Part shown: positions 1 through 9,821 of the stretch, in pieces
How the letters are laid out: every line of letters begins with the position of its first letter
How positions within the stretch are numbered: position 1 is the first letter of the stretch
Assembly: GCF_964656455.1 (NCBI RefSeq)
Contig: NC_135715.1
Location: 170,158,437 to 170,222,436, forward strand
DNA: 64,000 bases
Reading direction: 5' to 3'
Origin: Halichoerus grypus
Taxonomy: Eukaryota; Chordata; Mammalia; Carnivora; Phocidae
The notes under the pieces: generated by a model
Seen by the model: the letters and a program-made list of their open reading frames with translations, nothing else
Databases searched by the model: none
What the model was told of the DNA's origin: nothing
Made by a program: the position numbers and the translations under genes

Positions 1-3000
1 AAGGAGAGAATAATAGAATAGAGTTAAGGATGACACAAAGCTTTAAATATAGGTGACTAGAAAAATGAAGACATCAATTCTCTGTAAATAATTCTTAAGA
101 ATATTTTCTCCAAGGTACAGCAAGGAGAATTTTCCAATAGGAAAGTCTGAAAATTCAGTGAAAAAAAAAAGTCACTCAAGTTATACAAATGTTTATGTGA
201 AAATCACAACTGTTAATTTATCAATATTGACAATGACAGGCCAAGATCATAGTGAAAATGTATATGAATTGTGTCTCTGAGCATGCATTTACTTAGCCTT
301 CTTGTAATTAAGTCTAGAATTTCTACATGTAATGTTAAACATGTGCACTTATGTTGAATTTTATATAATGCATAAAAGTATTTATAAGAATTCTATGCAT
401 TTCTGAGAGTTTACTAATCATATCATTTTAACTACTTTTGAGTACTTAATCATGTTTGAAAGTTTAAAAAAAATAGAAACTGCTGAACCATAATTAAAAA
501 TTTTAAGAAACCTACAAGGAATGCTTATTAAACATTAAAAGAGAAATAAAATAACTCTAGGACCATGGTCAAGAAGAACAGAGAATACTGAAGAAAGGAA
601 AGAACAAATTGAGATTTAAAGAGTGAGATGCCCTAAGATCAATCAAATAGCAATACCAGATGTGAACAATCAGCAAGCTCTAACAAATGTGAAAGGGCAG
701 AGGTCAGGAAATAAGTGTTAAACCCATGAGCACTGCAAGATAAGGTATCAGAAACAAGAGTTAAACACATTGAATAAAGGCAATCTGATTTAAATAATAA
801 CAATCAATAAGGTGTTACAGAATAACATACATTACGCGAAGTGTAACTAGTTAAGCTTTAGCAGGCTATCCAACCCTGATTTTAAAAAAGTGACTTTGCT
901 TTTAGTATAATTTAAAAGATTGCACAAGAAAAAATACCGTGAGAAAAAGAAGAGTTTCATTTAAAATACGGTAAAATAATTTGGTACTCTTCATTTTTTG
1001 TGAAGAACCAGTCTATTACAATTAAAAGCTCTTTGCATTGGATTTTGTCAAGACCCAAGTTTATTCTGGATTTAGGTACAACATACATGAAGTATTCTCC
1101 ACATACTGCTTCAATACAGAAGAACCCTGTGCTGCTCTAAAGATCCCCAAAGTGAATAATAAACCCACACAACACCATGAAATAATTTAGGCACTGGTTG
1201 TTAGTAGGAGTAAAATGTACACAGAATGAGTAGACATCCTCCATCTAGGAGATAGATGACTGGCAGCTCAGACAAATTCCAAAGCAGGTAAGTCTGGCCT
1301 TTTTTAGCTTTATTTGACTCACTATTTCTGGCTTCTGATCACAAAGTGCCTACTCAAGTATCTGATAGGAAGAAGGTACCTAGGAGATGTTTAGTAAGTT
1401 AAATTAATGTATATGTGAATCGGAGATGTGCCCAAGAAGTGCAGATGGTCATAATCTTAAAAGCTAAAAAAAAAAAAGAAAAAAAAGTTTCAGAAATATT
1501 TACTTTTGCATTTGTAGAGAGCACATTTTCCTGAAGGGGCTGGCAATTTGCCAAGCTCTTGTTGGGGTCATATGGAAATAACAAATTCTGTCACCCTTTC
1601 TCTTTTCTGACATATCTGAACTCATAAAGCTATTATGTTAGCTTCACAATTTTATTTTAATTCACACATCTTCAGGACAGCTAATTTTTCTTATGTCAAC
1701 TGCTCCTGAGTTCTTGTTTTAAGTCTCCATGACTAAAGGCTATCTTCTACTTTATTTACATATTTTTTTTTTCTTAAACCTCACCTTTCTGGAAAGCCAG
1801 CAACTCTAACACAGGGAGTTGAAAACCCAATCTCAGTCATCTTCCTTTTGTCCCTGAGTTTTTAAATGGGATGGACAAAATTATCTTTTATATACTTCAT
1901 TTCACTGCACATTCATTACCCTTCAGGTTCTAACTGCAGAGAAGAAAAGGGAATGTTGGAAGCCCCTCTGGAGCCCCAGAAATCAAAAGTATTTCAATAA
2001 GCATGTATGTGTGTGTATTAGCAAGAGGCAGACATCGTCCTGGTTCACGATATACAACATGCATTATAGACATATTTGTGAAACTAGAAAACTTGCCATC
2101 GAGGACTGTCATACATTCCATAGAATGTCAGTGTCGCATATTTAAATACATTTTATGGATCAAATCAACTGCAGGTAATTTTAAATTATATGTTTTGATC
2201 TCTCTTGGGCTATAATCAGAAGGTCCATGTGGAAAGAGAAACAGAGCCCAAGTGGTAAGTGGACGGACAGCAACAACCACTCTATTACCAGCATATGGTA
2301 CCTATTCCTGGTCTGTAATCATTTAAGGACTGATATAAGTCAGTGGTATTTGCAGTTTGTTTTAAGCAGCATTAACACATAATGATCTATGCCAGTATTT
2401 TTATGGAAGTCCCCAATGGAAATACTACAGCCCAGAACCTATACAGTAACGATAGCTTTCTTCAAGGTCAATTCTTCAGGTGACCATCATGGTAAAAGAA
2501 AAGTTTATATTTTATCTAAGGGAAGAAACCAAGAGACTACTGGCTTCATTGATTAATGTGGTTCCTAAAGCATACAATCAAGAAGCTGTTCTATTCTAAA
2601 TTTTTGTGCCAAAAAAAATTCTAAAATCAAGTATAAAATAATTGTGCATATCTTTCCTTTGCAAATGTGCTCACGTAGTAGTATGATATCAAAATAATAC
2701 AGGCAAAGGAAGTGTAACATAGCTAAATTAATGTCAAATACTGTGAAAAGAGTTGTATCAGAAATATAAGAAGGGTGCATTTTCACTCTTATACCACATG
2801 AAATATTTTTGGTACTTCATATGTTAATCTGATCATCTAAAATACAAATATATGTAGTAGAACACATCAGGAAAATAAAGTAAAAATGTTCACAGAATTT
2901 ATCAAATGGTGTTTTTCTTAGATGCATGCAGATTAAAGCTAACTAATGCCACTGCAAGAAAAGCCAAGTATTATATTTATCAATTGTTCACAAAGCAGAA

Positions 3001-3566
3001 TTTATAATTGTTTCTTATTTATACTTCATAAAAATTAGCCTAGATTTTCTACAGTATCATTTAAAATCAATGAAGATGGTTTGTATATTGAAATTCACAT
3101 TTTTAAAAATTACTGTTCTTTGAAATAAGAATGAGAAATTATATTGACAATCATTAAGCCCCTGGTACAAATTCATTTTATATGGTAGGTGATACAATAT
3201 CTGTAGGTCTTTCTGACTAAAAAGTACGTTTTTTCAAATATCTTTGGTGGCACAGATTAAAAACATACTAATTTTAAATTAAATTTATAGTTGTGATACA
3301 GTGAAGGGTAACTCATTGATCAGGTAGTCTTAATCTGTATTTTTGTGTGGCCTTTCAATTAAGAGTGATTAAAAGGAAACAGTTAATCTCTCTGTAAAAC
3401 TGGCCTTTGATATAATATGCAATCCCATCTTATTTTAAAAGTCTCTATTTTTTTCTCTTTCATTACCAAACTAGAGAAAGCTGTTCCTTCTTCCTCCCCC
3501 CACCCCCAATATTTAACAAGGAAAATCTGGGCTTGCCAAAGCTAACTCCTTTCTAACGAAGGGCAG
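1..3566. other. Unique AT-rich sequence, no gene seen
   Basis: This stretch is AT-rich with scattered A and T tracts. The open reading frames are short, in all frames, and show no recognisable domain or splice-bounded exon. I recognise no young repeat. Very old, unrecognisable repeats may be hidden here. Confidence 0.6.
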
Positions 3567-3585
3567 TACTGCCCCCTAGTGTCCA
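3567..3585 (-). promoter_or_regulatory. CTCF-binding-type motif
   Basis: Read on the minus strand, the 19 bases are TGGACACTAGGGGGCAGTA. They match the long CTCF consensus at nearly every informative position, including the CA..AGGGGGC core. It is not inside a repeat that I recognise. Occupancy cannot be judged from sequence. If it is bound, the motif orientation would favour loops towards lower coordinates in this window. Confidence 0.6.
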
Positions 3586-4084
3586 CATGACATAGCAAAA
3601 TCGTTGTTCAAAAGGGAGACATAGAAAGTTTTAAATAAAACAATTCAAAAGCACGAGTTTCAATGTATCAACGTGTCAGTTTTAGAATTGTGCCTTGATG
3701 CCATCCATTTTTCAAATAGTAATGGTCTGCACATGTTATTGGTAGTCAACCATGATTTGTTAAAGCAAAAGAAATCAAAAGATCAATGAAATTGATTCAA
3801 GTTCGGCACAGATATAAAATATACGGTACTGTTGCCATTGCTGGGAGCACTAGAAACGTCATTCACTTAGATTCCCGTGGTCCAGTGCTTTGTGATAATC
3901 ATTTAAATGTAAACTCAAATATCCAACTCTACACTCCCACTAGATCATGTATCCTTCTTACATGTTCCTATAACATCGTTCTTTTCCTTGGTTGGTAGCG
4001 CTTTTCACAGGTTGTCATTATATTAGTGGGATAATTTGCTTAATTTAAGTCTGTTTTACCGACTAAATGTATATGGGCCAAAAC
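3586..4084. other. Unique AT-rich sequence, no gene seen
   Basis: A 70-codon open frame at 3786-3998 has no recognisable domain and no supporting context. I see no repeat. Confidence 0.5.
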
Positions 4085-4175
4085 TACCTCTTAGCATTCA
4101 CCACTATATCCTTAGTATTTAACACTGTGCCTAGCGCAAGAGAGGAATATTCGATATTCTGATGAATTAATAAAT
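4085..4175 (+). repeat. L2 LINE 3' tail
   Basis: The phrase 'cactgtgcctagcgca', followed by an AT-rich 'aattaataaataa' end, matches the usual L2 3' terminus. The copy is old and very short. Confidence 0.45.
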
Positions 4176-5382
4176 AAGCCAGAGAAATCATTTATTAGGA
4201 ACACAGGTGGGGTCGAGGTACGCTCTCATAGTTTCATACTAATTTCCAATTTAATAAGGTGCTCCTTATTAAAACGACACACTTTCAGGTCTCTTAATCT
4301 ACCCTTCCAGGTTTCAATTCTCACAATATGCTTCTTTCTGACTTTTAGTATCCTTGTCCTTCAAAAGGGCATTATCATTTAGCTTTCGCTTTCTCCTCTT
4401 TATGAGGCCTTGAAGTATTACTGCTTTTGGTGTGGCCTCTAGATGCAGGTGACTGGATTTTATAAGTTATAGTCTATCTCCTTTAGAGGGGATACATTCC
4501 CAATTCCTTGACATATGACTTCCCAGTATGCATGGTTATTTAAAATTGTGAAATGACTTCATGATATCTCTTCCGCAAATACTTCTTGGAGTATGCATTA
4601 GATAATGCCAAAAATTCAGTTGTCCTCTTCCATGAAATATATTCAGCCCATAATGACTGACTCACAGTCATGAGTCATTGACAATGATGGTAAATTAATA
4701 TCTTGGGACTTTGAGGTAACCTTGACTTTATTTGGTACTCCCAAGCTTTGCAATAAGCTTAAGCACTGCAACACAATTTGCTTTTGAAGATATAATTAGA
4801 GGATTAGTTCAAATGCAACTGGCAAACGGGAGATTTTGGTACAGCACAGAAAGTCCCTTGCCTCTTACATAACTTTCTCAGCACATTAATGGTTTGGCCT
4901 ACCAAGTGACAATGGCCAAACATAAACAGACAACACAGCTGAATATAGAAAGCAGTGGTGGCGTAAAGTAGTCTAGGCATGCCCTTTGATCTATCATTCT
5001 TTTCGGTTCAGTTGGGCCACATGTTATGTGACTATTGGAAATGCTTATTATGTGATTTCTCTTTTGCACATTTTGCGTTGACTTCATAACTCAGTAATTT
5101 CACCCATTCCTTACACCTGCTTCCATCCTGATACATCTCTCCCCATCCTGATTTTTAAAACAAAGTCCTATATTTAAAGTAGTATATATTTATTAGAAAT
5201 TCAGTATGTCATTTTAACTGGTACCTTTTAAAGGATTTTTAGTGTTCTGGTCACTAAACTACATAGGCTTTGAATTGCCTCTTTCAACCCTATATTTTTC
5301 CTACATGCCCTATTATTTTTAGTGTGTTACTTAACAGAACATGAGGCTTTTCAGGAATGCATGTATCCTATGCAATAGATTC
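4176..5382. other. Unique sequence with paired AP-1 motifs
   Basis: No gene or clear repeat is seen. TGACTCA at 4658-4664 and TGAGTCA at 4671-4677 form an inverted pair inside a longer imperfect palindrome at 4652-4679. Confidence 0.5.
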
Positions 5383-5839
5383 TGGTAAGCAGAATATTGG
5401 CTCCCCGAAGATATTCATGCCCAATCTCTGGAATTTGTAAAAATACTACCTTACATGGCAAAGGAAAATTAAGATTACTAAGCAACTGACCCTGAGATAG
5501 GGAAATTTTTCTGAATTATCTAAGTGGGTTCAATATAATTATTGAGTTCTTAAAAGTAGAAAAAGAAGGGTCAGGAAAAAAAGAGACTAGAGCCACAATT
5601 GCTGGCTTTCAAGATGGAGGAAGGGGCCATGAGCCAATAAATATAGTCAGCATCTAGAAGCTGGAAAAGGCAAGAAAATGGATTCTCCCCTAGAACTTCT
5701 AGGAAGAAATGAAGCCTACCAAAGTTTGATTTTAGCCTGGAAAGACCCATGTCAGACTTCTGACCTACAGAACTGTAAGATAATGAATTTGTATTATTTA
5801 AGCCACCACTCTTGTGACAATTTATTATAGCAGCAATAG
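5383..5839 (+). repeat. MLT1-type LTR (ERVL-MaLR), 3' end disrupted
   Basis: The sequence begins with TGGTAAGCAGAAT and runs through the usual MaLR landmarks: 'ttacatggcaaagg', 'gatggaggaaggggccatga', 'agaagctggaaaaggcaag' and 'ctacagaactgtaagataat'. It ends near 'tagcagcaatag', which is close to the family 3' end. It is a solo LTR with no internal retroviral genes beside it. An L1 fragment follows at once, so the last bases of the LTR are displaced or lost. Family level is secure; the MLT1 subfamily is not. Confidence 0.8.
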
Positions 5840-6126
5840 AAAAAAAGAAGAAGAAGAAGAAGATAGTAGGAAGGGAAAAATGAAGGGGGGAAAATCGGAG
5901 GGGGAGACGAACCATGAGAGATGATGGACGCTGAGAAACAAACTGAGGGTTCTAGAGGGGAGGGGGTTGGGGGGATGGGTTAGCCTGGTGATGGGTATTA
6001 AAGAGGGCACGTTCTGCATGGAGCACTGGGTGTTATGCACAAACAATGAATCATGGAACACTACATCAAAAACTAATGACGTAATGTATGGTGATTAACA
6101 TAACATAATAAAATAAAAATGAAAAA
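5840..6126 (+). mobile_element. 5'-truncated carnivore L1, 3' UTR only
   Basis: A purine-rich start (GAAGAA run, then GGAGGGGGAGA) is followed by 'gggtattaaagagggcac', 'gagcactgggtgttatgc', 'gtgattaacataacataata' and an A-rich tail. The same module occurs at 14.7 kb and 33.2 kb. Only the last 290 bases or so of the element were copied. It landed at the 3' end of the MLT1 LTR, so it is younger than that LTR. Confidence 0.85.
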
Positions 6127-7339
6127 ATTATTCTAAACCATGAAAAAGAAAGCAAATATAAACACACATCTTTAAATTGCTACTTTTATTTCTACTATTA
6201 ATGTACCATATCTAATACTGCACAATTGCATCTGAAAAAATTTAAGTTAGAAATGCTTTTATTAATTTAGTAGAAGACCGATATTTTAAAATCTCCTTTC
6301 TAGGTTTATTTTCATTCAGGGATTACCAATAACAATTAGATCTAGATTGTCATTAATTCAATACCAATACTCGTTTAGAGAAAGCAGGATAACTCTTGGT
6401 GAAATGATTGTATATACATATTTATACACACACACACACACACACACGCACTTTGGAGATAAATCACAACCCCTCCACTACAAGGAAATAAGCATCAGGT
6501 TAATCGTTTTAGTAACACTATCATTATCAGCTCATACCCTAACATCTGCACAGAAGGCCCCACCTAATTTTTTTAAAGTTCCCTTTGGGGTGTCATCTGA
6601 TGTAGGAAAGTCCTCTCTATACCCCTGTCTCCTTAAAGCTGTCCTGTCATCTATTCTCTTTTCTCCAATGGCTGAGAGTGAATTAACTGCTGTTAATGAA
6701 TCAATGCAAATTGATACATTTACCTTAAATTAAACAATTTAATTTTAAATAGATCCTTTAGGGGATATTCATTTAACCTTTGACTTTAATTGATATGAGT
6801 TTCAGGAGATAATATTGAGCAGGTGGGATTTTTTTCATCCTTCAAATCACATGTGTTCAACCTTAATTGTAAGGTTGGGTCCGATGCATCTAACAAACTC
6901 ACTCTTTAACCCCAGCTAATTAGCAATATTTTTTTTTTCTGTCTCCAAAACATTATTAATGGGATGACTGATGGAAATTCATTGTTATTAAAATGATACA
7001 AATCTCACAGTTTTTCTTGGATGATTTAACTGAAAGTCTTAAAAATATATTTATAATCTCCTCAGTTGTAGCTGTTTTAGCAATAGAAGACTGAGAAGAT
7101 AGATGCTATATGTATTTGATGGACTGTCCTATAAGAAAGACACTAGACTTATTTGCTTTATCACCAGAAGGCAGAGCATGAAAAGAGAAATTAGAAGAGA
7201 AACAAATTTATGTTCAATATAATCGAAATTTGAAAACATACCGATGCTGAAAATGGCATTTGTTTCCTTCTGAGGTACAATGCTCCTGTAGTTTGAAGTG
7301 TTTAATATTAATTAGATGGCAGTTAAACAGGAATAAATA
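6127..7339. other. Unique AT-rich stretch with homeodomain-like motifs
   Basis: No exon is recognised. A 128-codon open frame at 6347-6733 includes a translated CA microsatellite and has no domain. The part from about 6680 to 7040 holds an octamer ATGCAAAT at 6704-6711 and a palindrome GCTAATTAGC at 6915-6924, with several other ATTA cores. This could be an enhancer, but I cannot test conservation. Confidence 0.45.
6427..6446 (+). repeat. (CA)n microsatellite
   Basis: About ten CA units, preceded by TATA-rich sequence and ending in CGCA. Confidence 0.95.
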
Positions 7340-7640
7340 TTGTGGCATTTACTCTGTTTTCAGTGGACTTTATGGATAGAGCTCATAGAGATCTATCCTG
7401 GGGCTCAAACAACTTCATCCAGAGTTGGTGGTCTCTTTCCAACTCTTGGCTGTGCTTCCCAAAGTGTTGGTTTTATTCAGGGAAACGTTCTCATTCTGAG
7501 GTTGGCAAGACAGATCCCAACAGTCTGAAGTGGACGTCTAACACTCTTCAGCCACTCCAGCGAGGCAGAACTTTGCTTCCCAGACAGTAGTTCTGAAACT
7601 GCTGAGAATGACTATAATTACCAGCCCTTGGTCATATATC
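7340..7640 (+). repeat. Possible ancient interspersed repeat, class uncertain
   Basis: The block is richer in GC than its surroundings. Phrases such as 'tcatccagagttggtggtct', 'tgttggttttattcagg' and 'cagtagttc' resemble an old MER-type repeat seen widely in mammals, but I cannot name the family. Two overlapping open frames (7340-7528 and 7342-7590) have no known domain, so I do not call a gene. Confidence 0.35.
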
Positions 7641-7954
7641 AAAGCAGGGGATTGAAAGTACGATCAGTCCTACTCAATTACAAGGACTGAGTGTGGGGAG
7701 CAGGAGATTCTCTAAGAAAACTAGAGTTTCATTAGCAGAGAGGAGAGTGGATATCGAGCAGCTCAAAACAACAGATACTGTTTATAGTGGGACTTGGATT
7801 TCTAAAATTTCTTTTAGCTCAAAGATTCTATGGTTTGTAAATTTCTTTCCTTCTCAAAATGCAATTGATACAAAAAATTTTCTCTGAGGACTTCCGATTC
7901 TTTTTAATCTTGAAAGAAAATTAATGTCCTTTTTCCAAAAATACATTTTAACTA
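7641..7954. other. Unique sequence, nothing recognised
   Basis: Short AT-rich stretch between an old repeat and a SINE insertion. The small open frame at 7693-7887 has no recognisable content. Confidence 0.5.
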
Positions 7955-7971
7955 ATAGGGGAAGATTTCTT

Positions 7972-8172
7972 TTTCTTTTTTTAAGATTTATTTATTTTTA
8001 GAGAGAGAGAGAAACACATGAGCAGGGGTGGGAGCAGAGGGAGAGAGAGAATTTCCAGCAGATTGAGCTGAGCTCACAGCCCCATGTGGATCTCAATCTC
8101 ACAACCCTGAGATCAGGACTTGAGTCAAAACCAAGGGTCAAAGGTCAACTGATTGAGCCACCCAGGTGCCCC
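7972..8172 (-). mobile_element. CAN SINE (tRNA-Lys-derived), minus strand
   Basis: On the plus strand it starts with a T-rich tail, then a GA-rich tract (the reversed CT tract), and ends with 'tgagccacccaggtgcccc', the reversed SINE head. A 17-base duplication, 'ataggggaagatttctt', flanks it at 7955-7971 and 8173-8189. The insertion boundaries are therefore well defined. Confidence 0.95.
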
Positions 8173-8572
8173 ATAGGGGAAGATTTCTTAAATAAAGCAC
8201 TCAATATTAGTTAGGGTGAGAATTTAGATGCATCATCTTCAAAAATGAGGTATTCTAGGTAACATTATTTGTTACACAATACTGTGTAATTGTTGTGCAA
8301 TATGTAATTATTGTGCAATAGACACAGTATTGAATTACATTTATTTTGCATCTGGTAGAAGTTATGCATGATATTTCTCTAAAATTCTGTTTGTGTTTCA
8401 TAGAAACCCGTAAGTACTGCAAAAAAAGAAAGTGATTATCTTTGGGGATTCTATTTGTCAAAATAAGATCCCTTTCAAACACCTACTGGGAAAAACTTGG
8501 AAATCTTATCATGGGGTTCACTTGGGATGATGGGACATGGGTTATTTAACTACATTCAGAAGTGGCATTCAG

Positions 8573-8780
8573 GGGCCGCATGGGTCGCTCAGTTGGTTAA
8601 ACAACCAACTCTTGATTTCAGCTCAGGTCATGATCCCAGGGTCCTGGGATCAGGCCCCACTTGGAGCTCTGTGCTCAGTGGGGAGTCTGCTCCAGATTCT
8701 CTCTCCCTCCCCCCCAACCGCTCGCGTGCTCACTCTCTCTCTCTCTCTCTCATAAAAAAAAAAATCTTAAAAAAAAAAAG
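8573..8780 (+). mobile_element. CAN SINE, plus strand
   Basis: The head 'gggccgcatgggtcgctcag' is followed by 'aggtcatgatcccagggtcc', a CT-repeat tract and an A-rich tail with AATCTT. The flanks 'gaagtggcattcag' (8559-8572) and 'gaagtggcatccag' (8781-8794) form a target-site duplication with one mismatch. The 155-codon frame at 8497-8964 is only read-through of this SINE. Confidence 0.95.
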
Positions 8781-8844
8781 GAAGTGGCATCCAGGAATTC
8801 TAGAAGTCACCAAACTCCTTTTTAGGCTAACATTCCATAGCGGC

Positions 8845-9045
8845 AGCAAAGCACAGGGATTAAAAGTACAGAATTTGGTGCCCCATTGTCTGGGTTCAAA
8901 TTCTAGCTCTAACACCTACCAGCTGGCTGACCTCCAGCTGAGGATGATAAAGGCCGCTACCTAAGAGGACTATTATGAAGATTAAATGAACTAATATTCA
9001 TAAAGCATTTACGATAGTGTGCATCGCAATAAGTGCACAATAAAA
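8845..9045 (+). repeat. MIR SINE
   Basis: Landmarks in order are 'gggttcaaattctagctct', 'acctaccagctggctgacct', 'tattatgaagattaaatgaa' and 'aataagtgcacaataaaa'. These match the MIR core and 3' end at typical old divergence. Confidence 0.85.
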
Positions 9046-9609
9046 GTCTCTTTCCAACTCTCTTTTTGTAGTTTGTAAAGATATAGATAGCATTTACCTG
9101 ATTAGTGATTAACTCAATTTTGTCATCTTTATTGCCTCTTTAACAAATGAGGACATAATGTAAGAGGTGGTATGTTCATAATAGTCTGCCTCTCTCTGGG
9201 GATTAATTGATATAGTATTATATAATATGATATAACATGATATAATTTATAAGGAAAATAATATAGAACTCTAAAGAGAGAGGTCTTTTATTGCTTGTAC
9301 TTTATTGCTTCCTCAAATAGATCTGTTTTGAAGATTAGATTATTCACTGAGTACACTGTCCTCAATGCTTTGAAGTATGAAAGTAAAACAATTGGCCATA
9401 TTCATCTTGCCTCTTTTTTGGTGACTGGTTTTATAAATAAGTATTCTGTCACCTAAGAATGAAATGCAACAAATTTAATTACACAGCAAGAAAATATATG
9501 TTTTTTAAATTAGATGCCATTTTTAAATGAAGTAATTGCCAGTTTAACCTACTTTAAAAAATATTAGCTGAAGAAAATCTGGAAGTAAAAGAAAAAAATA
9601 TACATATTT
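9046..9609. other. Unique AT-rich sequence, no gene seen
   Basis: Contains an AT-rich near-repeat around 9213-9250 built on 'tataatatgatataacatga'. Nothing coding is recognised. Confidence 0.5.
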
Positions 9610-9621
9610 GAAATGCAATAG

Positions 9622-9809
9622 TGTTGGGGTGCGTGGGTAGCTCAGTTGGTTAAGCGTCTGCCTTTGGCTCCAGTCATGATCCCAGGGTCGGGCTCCTTGC
9701 TCAGCAGGGGAGTCTGCTTCTCCATCTCCCTCTGCCTCCTTCTCTCTCTGCTTGCTGCTCCCCCTACTTGTGCTCTTTCTGTCAAATAAATACAATCTAA
9801 AAAAATTCT
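9622..9809 (+). mobile_element. CAN SINE, plus strand, internal deletion
   Basis: SINE head 'ggggtgcgtgggtagctcag', then 'gttaagcgtctgcctttggc' and a CT-rich tract ending in 'tcaaataaatacaatct'. The middle jumps from 'cagggtc' to 'gggctcc', so some bases found in other copies are missing. The flanks 'gaaatgcaatag' (9610-9621) and 'gaaatgtaatag' (9810-9821) are the target-site duplication. Confidence 0.93.
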
Positions 9810-9821
9810 GAAATGTAATAG

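Noticed and set aside
5571..6061. Minus-strand open frames of 114 and 78 codons
   Set aside because: They lie across the MLT1 LTR and the L1 3' UTR and translate the reversed purine tract into Phe and Ser runs. No gene.
8497..8964. 155-codon plus-strand frame
   Set aside because: It spans a CAN SINE and part of a MIR, including the translated CT repeat. Chance read-through.
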